Shown here in pieces: positions 1 through 6,403 of a stretch of DNA of 9,447 nt (the stretch's first letter is position 1; each line of letters begins with the position of its first letter). The translations under genes and the position numbers were made by a program. The notes under the pieces were generated by a model. The model saw only the letters and a program-made list of their open reading frames with translations. It ran no database searches and had not been told where the DNA came from. Source of the DNA: Methanomassiliicoccales archaeon (GTDB lineage: Archaea > Thermoplasmatota > Thermoplasmata > Sysuiplasmatales > Sysuiplasmataceae); contig DAHXLZ010000057.1 of assembly GCA_027365715.1 (NCBI GenBank), forward strand, positions 1 through 9,447, given 5' to 3'.

Positions 1-20
1 CCTTCAGGGGATCACACCAT
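1..20. repeat. Left-end inverted copy of 697-716
   Basis: The first 20 bases are the exact reverse complement of 697-716, with 676 bp between the arms. Identity stops at position 21. The copy runs off the edge, so its true length is unknown. Both arms lie inside nuoN; the terminal arm replaces the expected nuoN sequence. It is probably a contig-end chimera. Confidence 0.85.
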
Positions 21-1288
21 GAATATCCCTGTATTATTGACCCTCCCACGGCGCTCGAAAATAGCAGAAGCTTGCTGTCGAATCCCGCAAGCAACGGTAT
101 TCCGAGAAGTGAAAGGAGAAACAGCGTCAGAGATATCGAGAGAAGGCGGTTATTTTTGAAAAGGCCCCTGAAGTCATCAATCTCAGGTCCTTTAATACCG
201 GTTGCCATGATTGCCAGAACCATGAATGCACCGGTGGAAGCCAGCGCATGCGTCAGAATCTGGAATATGCCTGACGATATCGAAAAGACCTGAAGACTTC
301 CTCCGTAGAGACCGTGATCGCCATAAGCAGCTGCAAAAACAGGTAACGCAATCAGCATGTAGCCTGCCTGCCCTATACTCGAGTACGCAAGCATACGCTT
401 CATGCTCTTCTGCTGCAGGGCTGCAACGTTACCCACAGTCATCGTCAGTATAGCAAGCACACCTATGACTGGAGCCCATTCTGTCCTGAATGCGATCAGA
501 GCAACAACGAACAATTTGAGCATGGCGGCGAGCCCTGCTTTCTTGGATCCGGAAGACAGGAAACCGGAAACAGGAGTGGGTGCGCCTTCATAAACGTCTG
601 GCGCCCACATATGAAATGGAACAAGTGCCACTTCGAATCCGAAACCTGCTATTATGAGAACTACGGCAACCATTGCCGTGGGAAAAAGAGGGCTTGATGG
701 TGTGATCCCCTGAAGGGAGGATGCGAGGGCCGAAAGCTGAAGAGTGTGTGTCAGACCGTACAGAAGAGAGATTCCATAGAGGGCGATGCCGGCAGAGAGT
801 GCGCTGATGATGTAGAATTTCATGGCTGCCTCCACACCTGTCCGGTCCTTTTTCCTGAAGGCGGTGATTGAAGCACTTGCAAGGCCGGTGAGTGCTATGC
901 CGACGAATAACGTGATCAGATCAGTTGAGGCGGAAATCACCATCATTCCGACTATGGAAAGCATGAGCAGACTGTAGTATTCACCCTGATTCCTGTCCTC
1001 CCCGATGTATTTTACGGAAGGCAGCACTGTGATGAGCCCGACCGACAGGAAGATGAGCTGGAAGACAGCAGCGAAGTCATCCTCGACCATCACATTGCCG
1101 AACGATTGCGGATTCGGCAGTTCACCACCGAGTATCATGAAGAGGAGGACGAATGTGATCAGCATTGTGATCACAGATATCCATCCGAGAACTCTGTTCG
1201 ATGCATAGAACGACAGAGCAGCCGCCAGTATGGCGCCGGCAACCATCACAATGATAGGAGACATGCCGGATGCGAAAAACTGAATCAT
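1..1288 (-). CDS. nuoN: Complex I-like antiporter subunit NuoN, 3' truncated
   Basis: NuoN is the antiporter-like subunit closest to NuoK. The frame starts at ATG 1288 (ATGA overlap with nuoM, GGTG 7 nt upstream) and is open to the window edge. About 423 residues are native (down to position 21). Full-length members are usually near 480, so the last helices are missing. Family features are VEAAMKFYIISALSAG (about 151-166), VPFHMWAPDVYEGAPTPVSG (about 223-242), SKKAG (246-250) and MLAYSSIGQAGYMLIAL. Two channel residues differ from the canonical set. TM5 reads FVGIALTGL with Ala132 in place of the family Glu, and TM7 reads GFGFEVALVPFH with Glu219 in place of the family Lys. The final six codons (positions 2-19), and the seventh that straddles the junction, come from the inverted copy and are probably not real. 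The protein type is secure. Confidence 0.94.
   Translation of the reverse strand, partial: MIQFFASGMSPIIVMVAGAILAAALSFYASNRVLGWISVITMLITFVLLFMILGGELPNPQSFGNVMVEDDFAAVFQLIFLSVGLITVLPSVKYIGEDRNQGEYYSLLMLSIVGMMVISASTDLITLFVGIALTGLASASITAFRKKDRTGVEAAMKFYIISALSAGIALYGISLLYGLTHTLQLSALASSLQGITPSSPLFPTAMVAVVLIIAGFGFEVALVPFHMWAPDVYEGAPTPVSGFLSSGSKKAGLAAMLKLFVVALIAFRTEWAPVIGVLAILTMTVGNVAALQQKSMKRMLAYSSIGQAGYMLIALPVFAAAYGDHGLYGGSLQVFSISSGIFQILTHALASTGAFMVLAIMATGIKGPEIDDFRGLFKNNRLLSISLTLFLLSLLGIPLLAGFDSKLLLFSSAVGGSIIQGYSWCDPLK
697..716. repeat. Internal partner of the left-end inverted copy
   Basis: This segment lies in the native nuoN frame and encodes ordinary NuoN loop residues (SSLQGITPSS region). 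It is the likely template for the copy at 1-20. Confidence 0.85.
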
Positions 1289-2823
1289 TTCAATGCACCC
1301 GCCATAGTTGAGTAGTAGTGAACTGCTGCGGCGTTAATTGGATTGAACATGACCCACGGAGCAATGCCGAATGCGATTATTACCAGAATGAGTATTGTCA
1401 TCGGCAGCCATTCGTACCATCTGGAATCGTGCACACTGCTGAAATCCACGCCGGTCGAATCTGGACCGAACATCGTCCGCTGCATTGACCAGAGATAGTA
1501 GCCTGCAGTTATGACGACGGTAAAGATGGGTATTATAAGCAGAACGCCGAAACTCAAAAAGGTCACGTAGAATACGCTGAATTCGGCCGCGAAACCGACC
1601 ATTCCGGGCAATCCGAGCGATGCCAGGAAGCCGGTCATCATCAGTGTAGCAAGAATCGGCATCTTCCTGGCCAGGCCACCGAGTTTTGTCATATCCCTGG
1701 TTCCCGCGTGATGCTGTATTACGCCTGCGGACATGAAGAGGACTGCGGTTATGAGACCGTGAGCAAACATCTGGAAATCGGCAACGGTAATGCCGAGCGT
1801 GTTGATGTACCCGGTCGCCGGGTTCAGTGTAAACACGGCAGCGGCAATAGCAAGCAGAACCAGACCCATATGGCTGATGGATGAATTTGCTATCATCCTC
1901 TTCAGATCGCGCTGCGCCATGCTCACCCATGCCCCGTACAGTATACTGATAACAGCTAGCGCGAGGATGACGTACTCGAAGTACTTCGCGCCGTACGGTA
2001 ATGTTGGAATCGCGATCCTGATTATACCATAGGAACCCATCTTAAGCAGCAGTGATGCAAGCATCACGCTTCCGCCTGTGGGGGCGTCCGTATGAGCGTC
2101 GGGGAGCCATGTGTGGAATGGGAAAACAGGCATTTTCACAATGAACCCGAAGAAGAGGCCAACGAAGACAATTTCCTGAAACAGTGCCGGGAACAGAGGG
2201 GAAACCTGTGCAATCTTGATCATCGAGAAGGTAAACTGCCTTGCAGGGAAGAAGCTGTGATATTCAAAGTAAAGAGCGAAGAATGCCAGAAGCATTACAA
2301 GACTCGATGCGTGTGTGTAAATGAAAAATTTGGTGGCGCTGTAAACCCTTTTCTGAGAACCCCAAATCAATATTATGAAATACATAGGCACTAAAACGAT
2401 TTCCCAGAAAATGTAGAAAATGAAGTAATTGGTTGTAGTGAAGACACCCAGTACACCGACTTCCACGAGCAGAAGCATGCTGAAATACTGATTGCTTCTG
2501 TGCTCGACGTCCCACGAGAAGACTACGACAAGGAAGGAGACGAGGGAAGTGAGGAATACCATCGGGAGCGCGATGCCATCCACCCCAACCGCATAACTTA
2601 TCCGGAAATACGAAGTGCTTATCCAGGTGTAATGTTCTGTGAACTGATAGTCCGGATTGCCGTAGTTGAATGCAAGAAGGATGTAGATACCCAGAAGCAG
2701 CGGAATAGCGCTGAACAGGGCCGCAATTAATCTGTTCCTTGCCAGGTCGGCCGGCATCATCAGCAGGAGAGCGAACCCAATCAGAGGGAAAAGAAGCATC
2801 AACGACACAATCAGCATTTTCAT
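1285..2823 (-). CDS. nuoM: Complex I-like antiporter subunit NuoM
   Basis: NuoM is the central antiporter-like proton channel of the membrane arm. The 512-residue, about 14-helix protein has normal length. It keeps the channel residues: Glu141 (TM5, FYIFWEIVLVPMYF), Lys230 (TM7, IVKMPVFPFHTWLPDAH), Lys261 (TM8, LLLKMGSYG) and Glu414 (TM12, GFAAEFSVF). The loop after TM7 reads DAHTDAPTGGSV, with Asp where most homologues have Glu before APT. The ATG at 2823 overlaps the nuoL stop as ATGA. A second ATG two codons later (2817) has better spacing from the GGGGGT upstream and could be used instead. Its TGA stop overlaps the nuoN start in the same ATGA fashion. Confidence 0.97.
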   Translation of the reverse strand: MKMLIVSLMLLFPLIGFALLLMMPADLARNRLIAALFSAIPLLLGIYILLAFNYGNPDYQFTEHYTWISTSYFRISYAVGVDGIALPMVFLTSLVSFLVVVFSWDVEHRSNQYFSMLLLVEVGVLGVFTTTNYFIFYIFWEIVLVPMYFIILIWGSQKRVYSATKFFIYTHASSLVMLLAFFALYFEYHSFFPARQFTFSMIKIAQVSPLFPALFQEIVFVGLFFGFIVKMPVFPFHTWLPDAHTDAPTGGSVMLASLLLKMGSYGIIRIAIPTLPYGAKYFEYVILALAVISILYGAWVSMAQRDLKRMIANSSISHMGLVLLAIAAAVFTLNPATGYINTLGITVADFQMFAHGLITAVLFMSAGVIQHHAGTRDMTKLGGLARKMPILATLMMTGFLASLGLPGMVGFAAEFSVFYVTFLSFGVLLIIPIFTVVITAGYYLWSMQRTMFGPDSTGVDFSSVHDSRWYEWLPMTILILVIIAFGIAPWVMFNPINAAAVHYYSTMAGALK

Positions 2824-4823
2824 ACCCCCATCATCGGCAGCAGAATCAGAAGAACAGCTATCACTACGATTCCGAGTATGATCACATCAGCATAATTCTG
2901 CACATTGCCCGTTTCCGTTCTTCTGACTTTTTCCGACATGAATACAAAGAATCTGCCTGTTTTGTTGACTGTTCCATCAACAACCCTGCTGTCAAAAAAG
3001 TCCAGTCCCCTGGCAACATTGTATCCAATCCAGATTCCAAGTGTATCATAGATCTGCGGGAAGTAGTATCGTTCTTCGAGGACCCTGTAGAAGCGTGATG
3101 CGACTGGACCTGACACAGCCTTCTCGCCAGTCCTTCCCCTCCCCCATATTGAATAAGATATCCCCAGACCAGCAAAAGCGAGAAGCAGAGAGAGGTAAGT
3201 TGCAGGATCGTAAAGAATACCGAGAACACCGTGAAATTGGGCATACGGTGAAATCACTGAAGATATCGCGATTGGATAATGCACCGCCTCTGCAAAGCCT
3301 GCAACACCAAGCACCACCATGCCGACAGCAAGGGTCAGTGCGGCGAGTATAATCAGCGGAATCGTCATGACCGGGGGTGACTCGTGAACATGAACCGCCG
3401 GTGGATATCGCGGTTTTCCGGCGAAGGCCATGAACCACAGCCTGAATATGTACAATGCGGTGAGAAATGCACCTATTATGCCGAACAGCCATATCAGGAT
3501 GAATAACGGCGAATATGAAGTGCCGCCTAGAGCGGCCTCAAGCGCTGCGTCCTTGCTGAAAAAACCGCTGAACGGTATTATTCCAGCCAGTGAAAGTGAT
3601 CCGAAGAGCATGGTTACAGAGGTTATCTTAAGCTTTGAACGCAGACCACCCATTTCCCTCATGTCCTGTGTTCCGCCCAGTGCATGCATCACGCTGCCTG
3701 CGGCGAGGAAAAGGAGTGCCTTGAATATTGCCTGATTCATCAGATGGAAAATACCTGCAGAGTATCCGAGAGAGTATGATTGACTCCCAATCTGCTGCTG
3801 GGAAAGGATGTAAGCGCCGGCGCCGAGCGCCATGAACATGTAACCAAGCTGACTTATTGTAGAGAATGCAAGGACACGTTTTATGTCAAATGTGCCGAGA
3901 GCCATCGTTGCCGCAAACATCGCCGTGAACGCTCCGATGAACGATACGAAAAGCGCACTTACCGGCGCCTGGCTGTAAAGCGGATACATACGGGCAACAA
4001 GATACACACCGGCGTTAACCATGGTTGCACCGTGTATCATAGCCGACACAGGTGTGGGACCTTCCATTGCATCCACAAGCCAGTCCTGAAGCGGGAACTG
4101 TGCGCTCTTTCCCATTGCACCGCCGAACAGCGCCAGTGTGGCCAGCGTGAGGAAGCCCTGACTCTTGAGTGCGCTGACAGACCCTGCCTGAAAGAGCGTC
4201 TGGTAAAAGACGGTGTGGTCACCTACGCTGAGAAGCAGGACTATGCCGAATAAGAGGAACATGTCACCGAATCGCGTCACTACGAACGCCTTTTTGGCAG
4301 CCTTTGATGCAGACGGTTTCTCAAACCAGAAACCGATAAGCAGATAGGAGCCAAGCCCCACCAGCTCCCAGAAGATGTAGAGCTCGAACAGGTTGTTGGC
4401 CATGATGAGGCCAAGCATGACACCCACGAACATCGATATCACGCCGAAATATCGCTTTCTCCGCGCGCCTTCGGCGTGCATATAACCCACACTGTAAACC
4501 ACAATGAGCAGGCTCAAAGACGAAACAACAGCGATCATTACAACAGTGAGCCAGTCGACATAAATGCCCAGTGTAACGTTCACACCGGCAGAGAAATGAA
4601 GGAATGGCAGCTGTTGCTGGAAGGCCACAGGAGAGATTCCCTGACCGCCGCTCATAAACTCAATGGCCAGAATGAGCAGGGACAATGCGGCCGAAATGCC
4701 AACACCCACCACAGAAATCCATTCAGACAGCCTTGGTCTGGAAGAAGGCATTACAGATATCAGAGCAAATGCGATGATTGGTGAAATGGCAACGATTGAC
4801 GAATATTGCAGAAGAGGATCCAG
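2820..4823 (-). CDS. nuoL: Complex I-like antiporter subunit NuoL, probable CTG start
   Basis: NuoL is the distal antiporter-like proton channel, with a long lateral helix that braces the membrane arm. From CTG at 4823 it has 667 residues. Key residues are all present in that numbering: Glu153 (TM5, YIFWELVGLGSYLLIGF), Lys239 (TM7, GKSAQFPLQDWL), His264 (AMIHGATMV), Lys368 (IFKALLFLAAGSVMHA) and Lys424 (GFFSKDAALEAAL). The C terminus carries the lateral-helix region and ends in the family's GNVQNYADVIILG helix. An ATG at 4751 would give 643 residues but removes the first helix, and no Shine-Dalgarno precedes it. The extra 24 residues encode a helix like the usual NuoL N terminus. No ATG, GTG or TTG occurs there in frame, whereas CTG at 4823 follows GAGGTG by 5 nt. 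The stop overlaps nuoM as ATGA. WLVDAM replaces the common WLPDAM. Confidence 0.93.
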   Translation of the reverse strand: MDPLLQYSSIVAISPIIAFALISVMPSSRPRLSEWISVVGVGISAALSLLILAIEFMSGGQGISPVAFQQQLPFLHFSAGVNVTLGIYVDWLTVVMIAVVSSLSLLIVVYSVGYMHAEGARRKRYFGVISMFVGVMLGLIMANNLFELYIFWELVGLGSYLLIGFWFEKPSASKAAKKAFVVTRFGDMFLLFGIVLLLSVGDHTVFYQTLFQAGSVSALKSQGFLTLATLALFGGAMGKSAQFPLQDWLVDAMEGPTPVSAMIHGATMVNAGVYLVARMYPLYSQAPVSALFVSFIGAFTAMFAATMALGTFDIKRVLAFSTISQLGYMFMALGAGAYILSQQQIGSQSYSLGYSAGIFHLMNQAIFKALLFLAAGSVMHALGGTQDMREMGGLRSKLKITSVTMLFGSLSLAGIIPFSGFFSKDAALEAALGGTSYSPLFILIWLFGIIGAFLTALYIFRLWFMAFAGKPRYPPAVHVHESPPVMTIPLIILAALTLAVGMVVLGVAGFAEAVHYPIAISSVISPYAQFHGVLGILYDPATYLSLLLAFAGLGISYSIWGRGRTGEKAVSGPVASRFYRVLEERYYFPQIYDTLGIWIGYNVARGLDFFDSRVVDGTVNKTGRFFVFMSEKVRRTETGNVQNYADVIILGIVVIAVLLILLPMMGV

Positions 4824-4824
4824 C

Positions 4825-5139
4825 TTACCACCTCAGTGTTGCAACTTCGTTGACTTCTACTGTATCACTGGCCTTCCAGAGGACGAGCAGTATCGCCAGT
4901 CCGACCGCAATCTCGGCTGCCGCTATTGCTATGGATATCAGCGCGTAAACCTGCCCGTTTGCAGATGCTGCTGTGGTTGGCGCTGTCCCGGAAAAAGCGA
5001 TGAAGTTGACATTTGCAGCATTGAGCATTAACTCTATTGACAGCAGGACCATTATTGCATTACGGCGGTAGAGCACTCCGAAAACTCCGACTGCAAAGAG
5101 AGCTGCAGAAAAGAACGTCACATAAAGGACTGGAACCAT
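4825..5139 (-). CDS. nuoK: Complex I-like membrane subunit NuoK
   Basis: NuoK is the three-helix, MrpC-like subunit that links the quinone end of the membrane arm to the antiporter-like subunits. The 104-residue product has normal length and the two helix-embedded acidic residues of the family: Glu36 in LLSIELMLNAANVNFIAFS and Glu76 in AIAAAEIAVGLAILL. These correspond to Glu36 and Glu72 of E. coli NuoK, which take part in proton transfer. The ATG at 5139 has the strongest Shine-Dalgarno in the window, AAGGAGG, 7 nt upstream and overlapping the 3' end of nuoJ2. The TAA stop lies 1 nt before the proposed CTG start of nuoL. Confidence 0.96.
   Translation of the reverse strand: MVPVLYVTFFSAALFAVGVFGVLYRRNAIMVLLSIELMLNAANVNFIAFSGTAPTTAASANGQVYALISIAIAAAEIAVGLAILLVLWKASDTVEVNEVATLRW
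4829..4834 (-). promoter_or_regulatory. Shine-Dalgarno GAGGTG before nuoL CTG
   Basis: GAGGTG lies 5 nt before the CTG at 4823 and overlaps the end of nuoK. It fits the archaeal consensus GGAGGTGATC well and decides for a start upstream of the ATG at 4751, which has no such element. Confidence 0.55.
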
Positions 5140-5141
5140 TT

Positions 5142-5372
5142 TCAGTCCTCCTTGGCCAGATAGACGCCGCCAATCATGGATGCTACAAGAAGCAGTGCAA
5201 GCACGAGAAACGTCAGTCCGTACCCACCGGGATTAAACATCTGATTGGATATTTCAGAAGTGCCGGGAACTACAGTGCCGATATTTCCCCAATCGGGACC
5301 GGTAAGCGCAACGGTCATCACCATAAGCAGCAGAAACGATGAGATTACTGCAACCAACTGATATCTTTCCAT
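5142..5372 (-). CDS. nuoJ2: NuoJ C-terminal half (NuoJ2)
   Basis: This encodes 76 residues with two hydrophobic helices (about 6-24 and 52-71), corresponding to the last two helices of full-length NuoJ. The second, with LVLALLLVASMIGGVYLAKED, matches the family's C-terminal pattern ending in LAK/LAR plus acidic residues. Two ATG codons compete: 5378 and 5372. GGTGA lies 7 nt before 5372 but only 1 nt before 5378, so I chose 5372. The gene starts 17 nt after the nuoJ1 stop and ends 2 nt before nuoK. The same frame is open upstream to 5678, but that part is a shadow of nuoJ1. Separate J1 and J2 genes are known in haloarchaea, so this is more likely a natural split than a frameshift. Confidence 0.87.
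   Translation of the reverse strand: MERYQLVAVISSFLLLMVMTVALTGPDWGNIGTVVPGTSEISNQMFNPGGYGLTFLVLALLLVASMIGGVYLAKED
5147..5153 (-). promoter_or_regulatory. Shine-Dalgarno AAGGAGG of nuoK
   Basis: AAGGAGG ends 7 nt before the nuoK ATG, within the last codons of nuoJ2. It is the closest match to a consensus ribosome binding site in the window. Confidence 0.7.
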
Positions 5373-5379
5373 TTTCATA

Positions 5380-5384
5380 TCACC
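5380..5384 (-). promoter_or_regulatory. Shine-Dalgarno GGTGA of nuoJ2
   Basis: GGTGA lies 7 nt before the ATG at 5372 and 1 nt before the ATG at 5378. The spacing favours the second ATG. Its presence supports nuoJ2 being a separately initiated gene. Confidence 0.55.
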
Positions 5385-5389
5385 TGCTT

Positions 5390-5644
5390 TCAACCGAGCA
5401 GAATACTCCTTCTTGTCAGCATGATTCCGAAGAGGATCAGAACGACGACGGCACCGACATAAATCAATATCTGAATGATTCCGACGTAGAATGCACCCAT
5501 GAAGAAATACAGCAGCGATATGCCTATGAGTACACCGGCGAAGTACAGCGCGCTGTGCACTATTTCCTTTGAAAGTACCATCATCAGAGAGAGAATCAGT
5601 GAGGCTGCCGCAACAATAGCGAAGAATAGAATATCCAGTGTCAG
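5390..5644 (-). CDS. nuoJ1: NuoJ N-terminal half (NuoJ1), probable CTG start
   Basis: This encodes the first three membrane helices of NuoJ, a small membrane-arm subunit beside NuoH and NuoK. Counted from CTG at 5644 it has 84 residues. Helix 1 is around residues 3-24, followed by the conserved KEIVHSALYF (26-35) and helix 3, IIQILIYVGAVVVLILFGIML (split about 56-76), with Tyr62 in the family's YVGA motif. No ATG, GTG or TTG precedes Met21 (5584) in frame before an upstream stop at 5678-5680. Starting at Met21 would delete helix 1, and no Shine-Dalgarno precedes it. The CTG at 5644 overlaps the nuoI stop as CTGA and is preceded by GGAAGTG, 5 nt away. A second CTG at 5638 is the alternative. 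The product stops cleanly at 5390 and the remainder of NuoJ follows as a separate gene. The gene is secure; its start is tentative. Confidence 0.85.
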   Translation of the reverse strand: MTLDILFFAIVAAASLILSLMMVLSKEIVHSALYFAGVLIGISLLYFFMGAFYVGIIQILIYVGAVVVLILFGIMLTRRSILLG

Positions 5645-6402
5645 ACTTCCACTTCCTGTTTTTGTGATTGCATTCCATCAGTGATTTGTACTACAGGATC
5701 GCCCGCTGACGTACTCCTGGGAAGCATTTCCAGAGCATCGAACGGGCACGCTTCCACGCAAAGCGCGCAGCTTACGCAGAGTTCGTAGTTGAACATAGGC
5801 AACTTCTTCTCCGGGCCCAGTGTGCCATTGGGTCTCTTTTTTGCAGTTCCTGGAATGCTGACCATGTCGATGACGTCATGAGGGCATGCCCTGTCGCAGG
5901 CACCGCAGCCGGTGCAATTGATTTCATATAATTCAGGGTACGGAAACGGCCGCTGGTCCGGGGCCTCCGCCGGTTTTATCGCCCACTCATGAGGTTTGAA
6001 AATTTTGTCGTTGCGATCTGTGGTGGCTGTTTCGTATTTGCTTGTCATATGAAGCGCGGTTGACGGACACACCTCTACGCAGAGACCGCAGAACATGCAT
6101 TGCGCCATGTCCAGTGCAGGCATCCATTTGCTCATCCCCTCACCAGTTTCGTCAAGCATCATGTCCAGGCATTTGTTAGGGCAGATTCTTGCGCATGACT
6201 CACATCCGACGCACCTTTCCATTACAAGACCCAGCTCCCCCCTGAAATCGTCTGCCATTACCATTTTCTCCGCCGGGTAGAGGATTGTATTGGGTTTTCC
6301 TCCGGCCAGAGATGTTCTGATTAATGTGCGAAGCGATATCCACATCGGTTTGAACGCATAGTCCATGAGCCCGATTCTTTTTCTGTTTGAAGGTTTTGCC
6401 AT
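5641..6402 (-). CDS. nuoI: NuoI-like subunit with four 4Fe-4S motifs
   Basis: NuoI normally carries clusters N6a and N6b, relaying electrons to NuoB. This 253-residue protein has an N-terminal membrane-associated helix region (about 12-40), then the standard NuoI core: RGELGL at 54-59, motif 1 (Cys64, 67, 70, 74) and motif 2 (Cys102, 105, 108, 112), in the CxxCxxCxxxCP pattern. Two further complete motifs follow a linker of about 50 residues: Cys163, 166, 169, 173 and Cys209, 212, 215, 219. The C-terminal half therefore resembles a second 2[4Fe-4S] ferredoxin, predicting four clusters in all. Typical NuoI proteins end not far after motif 2, so this one is extended by roughly 100 residues. The ATG is 1 nt after the nuoH stop. 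The TGA overlaps the proposed CTG start of nuoJ1. Annotation as NuoI is firm from sequence and position; the role of the extra domain is inference. Confidence 0.95.
   Translation of the reverse strand: MAKPSNRKRIGLMDYAFKPMWISLRTLIRTSLAGGKPNTILYPAEKMVMADDFRGELGLVMERCVGCESCARICPNKCLDMMLDETGEGMSKWMPALDMAQCMFCGLCVEVCPSTALHMTSKYETATTDRNDKIFKPHEWAIKPAEAPDQRPFPYPELYEINCTGCGACDRACPHDVIDMVSIPGTAKKRPNGTLGPEKKLPMFNYELCVSCALCVEACPFDALEMLPRSTSAGDPVVQITDGMQSQKQEVEV
5650..5656 (-). promoter_or_regulatory. Shine-Dalgarno-like GGAAGTG before nuoJ1
   Basis: GGAAGTG lies 5 nt before the CTG at 5644, inside the last codons of nuoI. It resembles the full archaeal Shine-Dalgarno GGAGGTG with one change, and its spacing equals that of the nuoL CTG. 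Confidence 0.45.
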
Positions 6403-6403
6403 T

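Noticed and set aside
1334..1930. 198-codon minus-strand frame inside nuoM
   Set aside because: It overlaps the conserved NuoM frame completely and its translation is Arg- and Cys-rich without family motifs.
3780..4253. 157-codon plus-strand frame opposite nuoL, rich in Cys and His
   Set aside because: The Cys and His residues come from reading hydrophobic NuoL codons on the other strand; no ordered zinc-binding spacing is seen.
5373..5392. Frameshift or sequencing error breaking one nuoJ gene
   Set aside because: The first part ends with a natural stop after a complete helix, the second has its own Shine-Dalgarno, and split NuoJ is known in archaea.
5142..5678. 178-codon frame that would make a single long protein ending in NuoJ2
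   Set aside because: Its first 100 codons overlap nuoJ1 and nuoI in another frame and are low-quality sequence; only the part from 5372 has NuoJ-like helices and a Shine-Dalgarno.
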